23,978 nucleotides of DNA from Candidatus Woesearchaeota archaeon (GCA_018302725.1 JAGVZJ010000027.1:1-23978), one strand, 5' to 3'; positions 16,207 through 22,709 are shown, numbered from the stretch's first letter. The notes: generated by a model not told the origin, from the letters alone. Made by a program: numbers and translations.

Positions 16207-17493
16207 TCAGCCTTTATTAAATTTTTTTATAACTTTAAACCCTGTATATTTCTGCAGGACCGCAGGAACTTTTATTGAGCCGTCTTTTTGCTGATAATTC
16301 TCCATAATCACGACCATTGCCCTTGAAGTTGCTATTGCTGTGTTGTTTAAAGTGTGTACAACCATCTTCTCACCTTTTTTGGTTAGCAATTTTATGTTTA
16401 AATCCCTGGCTTGGAAATCTGTGCAGTTGCTTAACGAACCAACTTCGGCATAATTTTTAAGTGTTGGTCTGTATGCTTCAATATCTTCTGACTTAGCTTT
16501 CCAGTCTCCTAAGTCTCCTGAACAGCATTCTAACAATCTGTAAGGGATCTTTAGCTTCTTGTATAATTCCTCTGAGTTCTTTCTCAGCTCTTCATAATAC
16601 TTCCATGAATCTTTTGGATGACAGAAAATGAACTGCTCTACTTTGTTGAATTGGTGAGTTCTCCATAACCCCTTTTCATTAATTCCATGACTGCCTATTT
16701 CTTTCCTAAAGGCCATGGAATAAGCAAAGAACTTTAACGGTAATTTCTCCTCTGGTATTGTCTGGTCAACGAGCATACCCAATATTGCATCTTCTGCAGT
16801 TGGAATTAAAAACAAATCCTCTCCGTCGATTTTGTAAAGCGCTTTTTCGAATGCGTCAAAATCCCCCTTTGCTTCTTCTATCCTTTTGTTAACCATCAAT
16901 GGGGGTTCTACATAGAGATAGCCTTTCTTTTTCATAAAGTTAATAGCAAAACTGATTAATGCCTGATTTAATAATGCCAGATCTCCTTTAAGATAATAAA
17001 ATCCATTTCCAGTAGTTCTTGCTGAAGCGTCAAAGTCAAATACACACAAAGATTCTCCTAGTTCAACATGGTTCTTGACAGGAAAATTAAACTTTGGAAC
17101 TTTTCCTACTTTCTTGAGAACTTTATTTTCTTTTTCATCTCTACCTTTAGGAACAGAGCTGTGAATCACGTTGGGTATTTCAGAAACAAGCTTTTGCAAT
17201 ATTTCGTCTGTTTTTTGCTTTTTTTCTTCTAGCTCTTTTATCTTTCCCGGAATGTCTTTTACCTGCTTGATTATACTTTTAGCATCTTTTTCCTGTTTTA
17301 CAAGCTCATTTATCTGCAAAGAAAGTTCGTTTCTTTTTCTTCTTAGGTCTTCTGCCTGCTTTTTTAGCTTTAAAGAAACTTCATACCCATGGACAATGTC
17401 GTCCACCAGCTTTAGTTTGTTCTCCTGAAACTTCTTTTTTAAATTCCCCTTGATAAGTTCAGGATTCTCTTTTATGAACCTAATATCCAACAT
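16207..17493 (-). CDS. serS: seryl-tRNA synthetase
   Basis: Charges tRNA-Ser with serine; class II synthetase, 428 aa, bacterial/common-archaeal type rather than the rare methanogen form. The N-terminal long helical hairpin that grips the tRNA variable arm spans about 30-105 (Lys/Glu-rich coiled coil). The catalytic core shows PTAEDAILG (TxE serine site), motif 2 in FRKEIGSHG...LWRTHQF, the EVGSLSNCTDFQARD element, and motif 3 in NTAIATSRAMVVIMENYQ. The C-terminus is the usual GSIKVPAVLQKYTGF. TATA TTTTTATATACC (17514-17525) is centred 26 nt before the ATG, giving a leaderless mRNA. Confidence 0.97.
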   Translation of the reverse strand: MLDIRFIKENPELIKGNLKKKFQENKLKLVDDIVHGYEVSLKLKKQAEDLRRKRNELSLQINELVKQEKDAKSIIKQVKDIPGKIKELEEKKQKTDEILQKLVSEIPNVIHSSVPKGRDEKENKVLKKVGKVPKFNFPVKNHVELGESLCVFDFDASARTTGNGFYYLKGDLALLNQALISFAINFMKKKGYLYVEPPLMVNKRIEEAKGDFDAFEKALYKIDGEDLFLIPTAEDAILGMLVDQTIPEEKLPLKFFAYSMAFRKEIGSHGINEKGLWRTHQFNKVEQFIFCHPKDSWKYYEELRKNSEELYKKLKIPYRLLECCSGDLGDWKAKSEDIEAYRPTLKNYAEVGSLSNCTDFQARDLNIKLLTKKGEKMVVHTLNNTAIATSRAMVVIMENYQQKDGSIKVPAVLQKYTGFKVIKKFNKG

Positions 17494-17513
17494 GTACAGA
17501 GAAAAAGAAAGGG

Positions 17514-17525
17514 GGTATATAAAAA
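17514..17525 (-). promoter_or_regulatory. TATA box of serS
   Basis: On the minus strand TTTTTATATACC is centred 26 nt upstream of the serS ATG, with no Shine-Dalgarno between. Confidence 0.55.
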
Positions 17526-17598
17526 TATGCTGTTTTCTCTTTGATTTAGCGATAACGTTTTAAATATATTGCTTGAAATATATATTTTCTGAAGAAAC

Positions 17599-17634
17599 CT
17601 TTAAATATTAATCGGTATTATCATTTCATGGGGG
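17599..17634 (+). promoter_or_regulatory. promoter and G-tract ribosome site of the winged-helix gene
   Basis: CTTTAAATATTA (17599-17610) is a TATA box that predicts a start of transcription near 17630. There an ATG (17628) opens a 7-codon frame ending at 17651. A GGGGG run (17630-17634) could serve as Shine-Dalgarno for the TTG start at 17645. Confidence 0.4.
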
Positions 17635-17644
17635 TTGTAGAAAA

Positions 17645-17923
17645 TTGGTAAAGAAAAAGGAAGAAATATTTGAGGTGTTTTTTAGGAAAAAACCGGCAAT
17701 GATTTTGGTTGCATTGAGGAAAGGCGGTAAAAGCCGATATGGCAGTGTTCTAGCAAAAGAAGTTGATTGCACATACTCTCACGCAGTAAAGATATTGCAG
17801 GAAATGGAAAGGGCCAGGTTAGTTTCATTTGAGAAGCAGGGAAGAATAAAATCAATAAACCTGACTGATAACGGAGAGAAAGTTGCAGAGCACATCTCCA
17901 GAATAAAAGATATTCTAATTTAA
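17645..17923 (+). CDS. winged-helix (MarR/PadR-like) transcription regulator
   Basis: 92-aa protein with a winged helix-turn-helix. Helices around 17-27 and 32-41 (GSVLAKEVDCTYSHAVKILQ) lead into the recognition helix 43-57, followed by a two-strand wing (RLVSFEKQGRIKSINLT) and a final helix. Such proteins bind DNA as dimers. The frame has no ATG at its beginning: TTG at 17645 is the first usable start, 10 nt after a GGGGG run. A nearby ATG (17628) is out of frame. Either the TTG start is genuine and coupled to a mini-ORF, or one base is missing or extra in this stretch. The next gene begins one base after its stop, so the two form an operon. Confidence 0.8.
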   Translation: MVKKKEEIFEVFFRKKPAMILVALRKGGKSRYGSVLAKEVDCTYSHAVKILQEMERARLVSFEKQGRIKSINLTDNGEKVAEHISRIKDILI

Positions 17924-17924
17924 G

Positions 17925-18203
17925 ATGGTTTTTAGTAAGGCATTTCCCAGGCAGATAAAAGGAAGCAGCTATTCCGTCTGGGAAGAGGTAAGTTTAACTG
18001 AAGAAGAAGAAAAAGAGATAGAAGAGAGAGCAAGAAGAGAGAATGTAAAATTAATGAGGCAGTGTTTGGAGGATGCTGAGAGAATTAGTTCTGATAATGC
18101 AATAGAAGTTGCAATTTCTTTGTTTGATAAAAGAGCGAGTCATGTGGTTTTCTGGAAGGAAAGCAAGTGTAAAGAAAAATTTGATAAGCTGTTTAAAGAG
18201 TAG
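17925..18203 (+). CDS. conserved small protein of unknown function
   Basis: 92-aa cytosolic protein starting MVFSKAFPRQIKGSSYSVWE, with a strongly charged helix (about 25-50, EEEEKEIEERARRENVKLMR), a second helix with DNAIEVAISLFDKRASH, and a conserved-looking ending VVFWKESKCKEKFDKLF. I have the impression of having seen this layout in other DPANN genomes, but no function is known to me. It is encoded one base after the winged-helix regulator, so it may be a partner or co-regulated protein. No catalytic motif, TM helix or metal site is visible. Confidence 0.75.
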   Translation: MVFSKAFPRQIKGSSYSVWEEVSLTEEEEKEIEERARRENVKLMRQCLEDAERISSDNAIEVAISLFDKRASHVVFWKESKCKEKFDKLFKE

Positions 18204-18248
18204 GTTTAAAAGTTTTTAGTATTCTTAGGTTCTATTGCTTTTTGGAGG
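18203..18248 (+). promoter_or_regulatory. promoter and Shine-Dalgarno upstream of broken dapB
   Basis: A TATA-like GGTTTAAAAGTTT (18203-18216) and a canonical GGAGG (18244-18248), eight bases before the ATG at 18257, are intact although the gene is interrupted. Confidence 0.45.
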
Positions 18249-18256
18249 AATGTACA

Positions 18257-19034
18257 ATGGTAATAAGTGTGATGGTAAATGGTTTGCCAGGAAGGATGGC
18301 AACAAAAGTCGCGGGATGGTAGTGGTAGGTTTCCAAATACTTTTGTATGGACTACACCTGTGAATATTTTTGGTCCAGATACAATGAGATCTGAAGTTGT
18401 AGTGAGACTGTTAGAAAAATCAAGACCAGACCTTACGGTTGATTACACAATCCCAGATGCTGTAAATGATAACGCTGAATTTTATTGTACCCATGGTTTA
18501 AATTTTGTGATGGGAACTACTGGTGGAGATAGAGAGGCTTTGGAAGCGAGGGTTAGAGGCTCTGGTGTTGTAGCTGTTATTGCGCCAAATATGGCTAAAC
18601 AGATTGTTGCTTTACAAGCTATGTTTGTATATGCTGCTGAAAATTTTCCTGGAGCTTTTAAAGGGTATAGATTAAGTGTGGAAGAAAGCCACCAGAAGAG
18701 TAAAAGAGATACTAGCGGAACTGCAAGAGCAATGGTAGGATATTTCAATAGACTGGGAATCCCTTTTAGAGTTGACCAAATAGAGATGATTAGAGACCCT
18801 GATCTTCAAAGAGGGATTGGAGTTCCAGAAGAACATTTAAATGGACATGGATGGCACACGTATGGATTAACCTCGGAAGACTGAAGTGTAGCATTCTCTT
18901 TTTCACATGATGTGAACGGCAGAGATGTTTATGCTGCTGGGACCTTAGATGCCTTAAGGTATCTTCAAAGGAAAGTTGAAGCTGGAGAAAGAGGAAAAGT
19001 CTATTCTATGATAGATGTTCTGAAAGGAGAATAA
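18257..19034 (+). pseudogene. dapB: 4-hydroxy-tetrahydrodipicolinate reductase (DapB), interrupted
   Basis: DapB makes tetrahydrodipicolinate in the lysine pathway with NAD(P)H. The gene opens with ATG and a good Rossmann start, MVISVMVNGLPGRMATKVAG, but stops at 18320-18322. The remainder is in another frame: from about 18330 it reads PVNIFGPDT..., DYTIPDAVNDNAE, FVMGTTGGD, NMAKQIVALQAM, the catalytic VEESHQKSKRDTSGTA, then GVPEEHLNGHGWHTYGL. An in-frame TGA (18882-18884) follows SED, and the same frame continues SVAFSFSHDVNGRDVYAAGT...YSMIDVLKGE to a TAA at 19032. The segment between the NAD-binding loop and IFGPD is about 20 residues shorter than in plant-type DapB, so a deletion with frameshift is likely. 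Homology is strong; whether it is a true pseudogene or carries assembly errors cannot be told here. Confidence 0.85.
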
Positions 19035-19042
19035 ATTTTAAA

Positions 19043-19117
19043 TGGGCCCGGAGGGATTTGAACCCCCGACCTTCTGGTTAAGAGCCAGACGCTCTAACCA
19101 AGCTGAGCTACGAGCCC
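19043..19117 (-). tRNA. tRNA-Lys (anticodon CTT)
   Basis: The minus strand folds as a complete cloverleaf of 75 nt. The acceptor GGGCTCG pairs with CGGGCCC (one G-U), with discriminator A. The D-arm has AGCTCAG...TTGGTTAGAGC, the anticodon arm is TCTGG/CCAGA with loop CTCTTAA (anticodon CTT, reading AAG), and the T-arm has GGGGGTTCAAATCCCTC. There is no intron and CCA is not encoded. A TATA-like CTTTTAAATC at 19141-19150 lies about 29 nt upstream. Confidence 0.95.
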
Positions 19118-19140
19118 ATATATTCGTGAATTGTAAATTT

Positions 19141-19150
19141 GATTTAAAAG
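19141..19150 (-). promoter_or_regulatory. TATA box of tRNA-Lys
   Basis: On the minus strand CTTTTAAATC is centred about 29 nt before the first base of the tRNA. Confidence 0.4.
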
Positions 19151-19170
19151 GGTATTGATTTATAAGTAAA

Positions 19171-19182
19171 ACTTAAATATTA
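19171..19182 (+). promoter_or_regulatory. TATA box of the 130-aa unknown gene
   Basis: ACTTAAATATTA is centred 25 nt before the ATG at 19202, with no Shine-Dalgarno, so a leaderless start is expected. This supports 19202 over an out-of-frame ATG at 19198. Confidence 0.5.
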
Positions 19183-19201
19183 TTCCCTTGTATTCTTATG
19201 C

Positions 19202-19594
19202 ATGATTTTAGGAAAAGTAAATTTAATTAGTATTAAACTAATAAAGTATGACAGAGTAGCTGATTCTTTTGAATATGAGTTGGTTTACAACATTGAAGGC
19301 GTTCTCAGGAGGTTCGTAAGAAAGGGCGCCCCTAAAAATTCGGATGTTATGGTGGAAGATATAATCAATGAGTTAAGAAACCTGAATAAGGAGAAGGTTG
19401 AAGTGTGGGATAACTCCACCTTAGATACTTTTTCAAGGATGGACACTGAAGACATTGACAATGTCAGGAAGCATCTAATGTATTTCTTTAGAAGAGTCAC
19501 CGATAAGATCACGGAATTTAAACAGAATAAAAGTGCTGATGGATATCTTGCAAGATATAACAGCATCGTCGGTTTTTCAATAAAATTTAATTAA
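19202..19594 (+). CDS. uncharacterised 130-aa protein
   Basis: I do not recognise this protein. It is soluble, mixed alpha/beta: an N-terminal beta-rich part (about 1-42, with DSFEYELVYNIEGVLRRF) and then two or three charged helices (VEDIINELRNLNKEKVEVW; IDNVRKHLMYFFRRVTDKIT). No cysteine, TM helix or known catalytic motif is seen. A well-spaced TATA box supports expression. It is convergent with the 56-aa basic protein gene, with a 20-nt gap. Confidence 0.6.
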   Translation: MILGKVNLISIKLIKYDRVADSFEYELVYNIEGVLRRFVRKGAPKNSDVMVEDIINELRNLNKEKVEVWDNSTLDTFSRMDTEDIDNVRKHLMYFFRRVTDKITEFKQNKSADGYLARYNSIVGFSIKFN

Positions 19595-19614
19595 GAAAAT
19601 AAAAGAGAGAAGAA

Positions 19615-19785
19615 TTACCTTCTTCTCCTTGCAGTGGATCTTCTAGTAGTGGATCTTCTTGCGGAAGACTTTCTTTTCTTGCCACCTCTTGCCATCTTAG
19701 CTTCACAAACATTTCCTTTTCCGTCGACATAATAAAGGTAACCAGATTTCCTCTGCACAATGTTCCTTGCTATGACTTTTCCCAT
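19615..19785 (-). CDS. 56-aa basic protein with Arg/Ser-rich tail
   Basis: A small gene. Residues 1-32 form a compact domain, MGKVIARNIVQRKSGYLYYV then DGKGNVCEAKM, probably a beta-hairpin. Residues 33-56 are almost entirely Arg, Lys, Ser, Thr and Ala (KKRKSSARRSTTRRSTARRRR region), with an STxRRST repeat. A tail like this suits nucleic-acid binding or chromatin compaction (inference). It has a Shine-Dalgarno, GGGGGTG (19794-19800), eight bases before the ATG, and a TATA box at 19837-19847. I believe similar small proteins occur in related DPANN genomes, but the function is unknown. Confidence 0.75.
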   Translation of the reverse strand: MGKVIARNIVQRKSGYLYYVDGKGNVCEAKMARGGKKRKSSARRSTTRRSTARRRR

Positions 19786-19793
19786 TTATGTTT

Positions 19794-19847
19794 CACCCCC
19801 TTTAAGGATTTTTACCGACGATAGAGAAGATTTACAGGTATATAAAG
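19794..19847 (-). promoter_or_regulatory. promoter and Shine-Dalgarno of the basic protein gene
   Basis: Read on the minus strand: TATA CTTTATATACC (19837-19847), a predicted transcript start near 19817, then GGGGGTG (19794-19800) ahead of the ATG at 19785. The leader is about 30 nt. Confidence 0.5.
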
Positions 19848-19876
19848 ATATTGTAATTGGAGTAGCCAAAGGGAGT

Positions 19877-20719
19877 TTAGGAACTCTGATGGTATAAACT
19901 GTCTAACGGGCTTTTTACCTTCTTTAGCTCTTCCCTCGAGATGTGCGTGTAGATCTGGGTTGTGGAGAGGTCAGCATGGCCAAGCAGCTCTTGTATCATC
20001 CTTATGTCTGTTCCATCCTCCAGCAGATGGGTTGCAAATGAATGTCTTAGAGTGTGAGGATGAACATCTTTTTCGATACCTGCCTTTTTAGCAGCAGTAG
20101 AGACAATTTTTTGGATATTTCTCGAGGATAAACTGTCCTTTGCTCCTGAAAAAAGATGCTCTTTGTCGGATGCCTTCTGTTTGCCTATCTGCTCTTTTAA
20201 ATCAAGAACAAGGTTTTCAGGAATGTTGAACGTTCTGTCTTTTCTTCCCTTTGCCTGCTTTATGCTTCCATACTTTTCGGGAAGATTAAGATCATTTACT
20301 TTCAAGTTTAATAACTCTGAAACTCTCAATCCTGCAGAGTACATTAAAGAGACCATTAACTTTGACTTCTTGTTGTTTAATGAGCCTAAGAGGAGTTTAA
20401 CTTCCTCTTTTGTCAAGACAGAAGGAATTCTTTTTTCCTTTTTTGGCCTCTTGATTGAAGAAGTTATATCTGTTCCAAGTATTGCAGAGAAGGAATATTT
20501 TATTGCTGATAAAAAGACTATGATTGTTGTTGCTGATTTTTCTGTTAGGTGCTCAGCCATGTACATCTTCACATCATCAGTAGTTAATTCTTCCGGAGTT
20601 TTTTTTGTAAAGTTTAGTAACTCTTTATTTGCTGCCAGATAATTCCTAATTGTGTGAGGGGAGTGTTTGGAAATTTTTAGTTCAATCTTTAGTTTTTGCA
20701 GGAATTCATCCTCTTTCAT
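19877..20719 (-). CDS. xerA: tyrosine recombinase, XerA-type
   Basis: Site-specific recombinase of the Xer family, 280 aa, the usual archaeal XerA length. It probably resolves chromosome dimers at a dif site. The N-terminal SAM-like core-binding domain covers about 1-90 (SPHTIRNYLAANKELLNF). The catalytic residues are all present: Arg132 (SAGLRVSELL), Lys in the beta-hairpin near 157-160 (KGRKDR), His222 and Arg225 (HTLRHSFATH), His248 (LLGHADLSTTQ) and nucleophile Tyr257 (IYTH). The TATA box TTTTTTATATAAG is centred 25 nt before the ATG, so it is leaderless. No dif sequence was identified in the window. It sits near a tRNA gene, but nothing else suggests an integrated element. Confidence 0.92.
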   Translation of the reverse strand: MKEDEFLQKLKIELKISKHSPHTIRNYLAANKELLNFTKKTPEELTTDDVKMYMAEHLTEKSATTIIVFLSAIKYSFSAILGTDITSSIKRPKKEKRIPSVLTKEEVKLLLGSLNNKKSKLMVSLMYSAGLRVSELLNLKVNDLNLPEKYGSIKQAKGRKDRTFNIPENLVLDLKEQIGKQKASDKEHLFSGAKDSLSSRNIQKIVSTAAKKAGIEKDVHPHTLRHSFATHLLEDGTDIRMIQELLGHADLSTTQIYTHISREELKKVKSPLDSLYHQSS

Positions 20720-20737
20720 GTGTTTAGATTGTGCGAA

Positions 20738-20750
20738 CTTATATAAAAAA
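20738..20750 (-). promoter_or_regulatory. TATA box of xerA
   Basis: On the minus strand TTTTTTATATAAG is centred 25 nt before the xerA ATG. Confidence 0.55.
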
Positions 20751-20766
20751 CTTTAGTAGTAACAAA

Positions 20767-20814
20767 AGGTATATTAATGGATTAAGATTAGATTTTATAA
20801 CAAATTAAGGGGGG
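20767..20814 (+). promoter_or_regulatory. promoter and G-tract ribosome site of the small membrane protein
   Basis: AGGTATATTAA (20767-20777) is a TATA box. A run AAGGGGGG (20807-20814) precedes the tandem ATGs at 20819 and 20822. The second ATG has the better spacing (7 nt). Confidence 0.45.
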
Positions 20815-20818
20815 TTTG

Positions 20819-20962
20819 ATGATGAAAGCATTAGCAATTGCTAGTATTGTTCTGGGCGTGTTAGTTGCATTGAACCAGTACCTCAATTGGGGAAATGTAC
20901 AATACCTATGGGCAGTGTTAGTTATATTGGCTGGAATTTGGGGATTAGTAACAAAGGAATAA
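20819..20962 (+). CDS. 47-aa two-helix membrane peptide
   Basis: Short gene with a strong G-rich ribosome site upstream and a T-tract terminator downstream, which together suggest a real, well-expressed single-gene unit. The peptide has two hydrophobic segments: ALAIASIVLGVLVALNQY (about 4-21) and YLWAVLVILAGIWGLVT (about 29-45). They are joined by a short polar turn NWGNVQ, so it is a helical hairpin in the membrane. Two ATGs in tandem allow 47 or 46 residues. Function unknown. No toxin partner (antisense RNA or antitoxin) is evident. Confidence 0.65.
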   Translation: MMKALAIASIVLGVLVALNQYLNWGNVQYLWAVLVILAGIWGLVTKE

Positions 20963-20970
20963 ACTAATCC

Positions 20971-20984
20971 TTTTTTGTTTTTTT
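20971..20984 (+). terminator. T-tract terminator after the small membrane protein
   Basis: TTTTTTGTTTTTTT starts 8 nt after the stop at 20962. Archaeal RNA polymerase terminates at such U-tracts without a strong hairpin. Confidence 0.55.
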
Positions 20985-20994
20985 ATCTTAGATA

Positions 20995-21006
20995 GATTTA
21001 AGAATA
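20995..21006 (+). promoter_or_regulatory. TATA box of the 114-aa gene
   Basis: ATTTAAGAATAT is centred about 26 nt before the ATG at 21027, with no Shine-Dalgarno; a leaderless start is expected. Confidence 0.4.
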
Positions 21007-21026
21007 TTTTTGTAATTCTAATAATT

Positions 21027-21371
21027 ATGAGTGAAACTGAAGCTACTGAAACGAGAAATGCTGCAACTGATTTTTTGTATTTGTTTATTAAGACTAGTGT
21101 TGGAGGAACTGCTCATGTTTTAAGAGTTCCAACTTTTGTAATGAGAGTTGCTAATAAAGAGACATTGTATCAGAGAGTTGGCGATGGCGGGGGATTAAGC
21201 ACTTCTGAAAGAAGGGGATTAGAGTTTGGTGCAGGAGTAGGAATCATTGGCTTTCTTGCAGCATCAGCCTATCTTATGAGTAGTGCAGTGCATGGGGATT
21301 ATGGTGTTGTAAGTGCAGCTGTGGTTGCTAACTTTGCTGATTTTGTGTATGAACTTGACAGAAGATGGTAA
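21027..21371 (+). CDS. uncharacterised 114-aa protein with one or two TM helices
   Basis: Not recognised. It has a soluble N-terminal part (1-70, containing TDFLYLFIKTSVGGTAHVLR and a Gly-rich GDGGGLSTSERRG). A hydrophobic segment around 72-92 (GAGVGIIGFLAASAYLM) follows, then a second weaker one near 95-108 ending in Trp. It probably sits in the cell membrane. It is the first of five consecutive plus-strand genes without recognised function apart from the last. Its own TATA box is 26 nt upstream, and a new TATA (21372-21382) follows its stop. Confidence 0.6.
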   Translation: MSETEATETRNAATDFLYLFIKTSVGGTAHVLRVPTFVMRVANKETLYQRVGDGGGLSTSERRGLEFGAGVGIIGFLAASAYLMSSAVHGDYGVVSAAVVANFADFVYELDRRW

Positions 21372-21382
21372 GACTTAAAAGT
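21372..21382 (+). promoter_or_regulatory. TATA box of the 248-aa gene
   Basis: GACTTAAAAGT begins at the base after the preceding stop codon and is centred about 29 nt before the ATG at 21406. Confidence 0.4.
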
Positions 21383-21405
21383 TTTGCCTCACTTGAAAAC
21401 GTGTT

Positions 21406-22152
21406 ATGATGAATGAATATGGAGGTCCAAAGGTAGAACAAGAAGCATGGTTAATGTACGACCTTGCGCAGATTTCTCAAGAGCTTGAATCTTTGGTCCA
21501 TTGTCTCAGACGACCTGGAGCAGTAGGGGGCATGAGCATGATGGTAAATGGAGATGGGATTTCATTACAGGATTATCTTGTTTTAGAAAGGACCAGATCT
21601 CTTTTCAGATTTGAGAGAGAAGAACCTTATAGGACTATTCCTGGTTTGTTAAAAACTGTGCATGAAACACATCCTGAACTAGAAGTGACTGCTACTGAAG
21701 CTGAAGGCCTGTTTGAAACATTTAATTGGTATGTATTTTCTGGGCATCCTGAGTTTCAAGATGCTTTTTTTGGATTAATGAGAACTGCTAGAGACGTTAT
21801 TGCGCGAAAAAATCCAAATTGGAGAGTAGGACCCGGAAGAAGAAGCGCTTCAGAATTAAGAGCAAATCTTGGGGTGTTAGTCGAGGTTAGTAGAGAAGAA
21901 TTGGGATTTTCTTATCATCATCAAATGTTGGAAAGAATGCATGGGGAAGTAAGTGAAATTGAAGAGGGTTATGCCTGTGCTCCTAATGTTAACGTGTGGG
22001 AGGGAGTGGCTAATAGTTTTGAACAAAAATATAAAGAGGTTGGAAGACTAAATGAATCACTCAGACTTCAAGCTATTATAAGTGCAATAGCACTAGAAGG
22101 ATTAGGGAGAATACGCAGAGAATGTTCACGATATTCTGTGGTTGAGGTTTAA
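21406..22152 (+). CDS. uncharacterised 248-aa protein
   Basis: Not recognised. It is a soluble, mainly helical protein with many Glu and Arg. Segments include LMYDLAQISQELESLVHCLR near the N-terminus, a central FNWYVFSGHPEFQDAFFGLM, a basic WRVGPGRRSASELR, and a long amphipathic C-terminal helix (SFEQKYKEVGRLNESLRLQA). No signal peptide, TM segment or metal motif is seen. Two ATGs in tandem start it. Its stop TAA is immediately followed by the ATG of the next gene (TAAATG), so the pair is translated from one mRNA. Confidence 0.65.
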   Translation: MMNEYGGPKVEQEAWLMYDLAQISQELESLVHCLRRPGAVGGMSMMVNGDGISLQDYLVLERTRSLFRFEREEPYRTIPGLLKTVHETHPELEVTATEAEGLFETFNWYVFSGHPEFQDAFFGLMRTARDVIARKNPNWRVGPGRRSASELRANLGVLVEVSREELGFSYHHQMLERMHGEVSEIEEGYACAPNVNVWEGVANSFEQKYKEVGRLNESLRLQAIISAIALEGLGRIRRECSRYSVVEV

Positions 22153-22557
22153 ATGTTCGGAAGATTAAGAGAAAGACTTTACTTTGAACGTGAGAGAATT
22201 GAAACTAGAATGATGAGGGGATTAAGTGAGAGAGAAATGCAGCTATGTGAAAGGGGGGTTGTAACAAGAGACTGTGGGGTGATGCATCAATGTGATGGGG
22301 AAGGAGAGACCCCACGATATAGAGTGTATGAACGTTATGGGATGACCCCTACTTTTTTATTTGTTAGAATGCTAGAATTGCAAATGAGAAAAGGATCTAG
22401 ACGTATGGTACATAGCTTAACATTTCAAACTTTTAATAGAGAAGGGGGAATCGTTGAAAGAAAAGTATACTACCTTTCTCGCAACCAATCTAAAGGCAGC
22501 ACTAAAAGTTATTGGTATAACCCTACAGGAAGACTTTTTGGGGAGAGAGTTATTTAG
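22153..22557 (+). CDS. uncharacterised 134-aa protein
   Basis: Not recognised. It is strongly basic (many Arg), with an N-terminal helix rich in Arg/Glu (FGRLRERLYFERERIETRMM). A Cys-containing middle (LCERGVVTRDCGVMHQC) could bind metal but has no clean pair spacing. A beta-rich C-terminal half follows (MVHSLTFQTFNREGGIV, RKVYYLSRNQ). It directly abuts the 248-aa gene with no gap and has no Shine-Dalgarno of its own beyond the upstream coding sequence, so translation is probably coupled. Confidence 0.6.
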   Translation: MFGRLRERLYFERERIETRMMRGLSEREMQLCERGVVTRDCGVMHQCDGEGETPRYRVYERYGMTPTFLFVRMLELQMRKGSRRMVHSLTFQTFNREGGIVERKVYYLSRNQSKGSTKSYWYNPTGRLFGERVI

Positions 22558-22609
22558 TCCTTTACTTGTTCTAAGAGAGTAGTATTCTTTTGCAAGAATT
22601 CTAGGGAAA

Positions 22610-22709
22610 GATTTATATATAAGTTATGTGAATAGAAAAGTCTCCTTCAAAAAATGGGGTAAATCTTAGTTTTTTTACTTTGGTTCATTCGCCCTATTAT
22701 TAGAGGAGA
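22610..22709 (+). promoter_or_regulatory. TATA box and about 75-nt leader with possible SD-sequestering pairing
   Basis: GATTTATATATAAG (22610-22623) is a strong TATA box, predicting a transcript start near 22640. The leader then begins with TCTCCT (22641-22646), the exact complement of AGGAGA (22704-22709), which holds the Shine-Dalgarno of the gene at 22717. A second short complement, GTAAA/TTTAC, flanks a T-tract in between. Just upstream, ATTCTT-TTGC-AAGAAT (22584-22599) is a small dyad. The pairing is a suggestion from sequence only. Confidence 0.4.

Noticed and set aside
16135..16278. 47-codon ORF (starts MRERTVITGEEGRIHR) between the acidic protein gene and serS
   Set aside because: It overlaps the serS 3' end by about 70 nt, its second half is just serS antisense, and no promoter or homology is apparent. 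It could be a remnant, but there is no support.
17562..17587. AAATATAT...ATATATTT inverted repeat upstream of the winged-helix gene as operator
   Set aside because: It is pure A/T and expected by chance in this AT-rich promoter region; kept only as a weak possibility.
18882..18884. TGA in dapB as a recoded glycine or selenocysteine codon
   Set aside because: TGA is used as a normal stop in several genes of the window, there is a second independent frame break in dapB, and no obvious SECIS-like hairpin was noticed. A lesion is simpler.
19831..19856. TTACA...TGTAA dyad near xerA as a dif site
   Set aside because: The arms are poorly matched, there is no 6-nt central spacer, and the sequence is explained by the TATA box of the basic protein gene.
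19043..20719. tRNA-Lys followed by a tyrosine recombinase, suggesting an integrated element
   Set aside because: The recombinase looks like housekeeping XerA, the tRNA 3' end is not repeated elsewhere in the window, and no phage or plasmid genes lie between.
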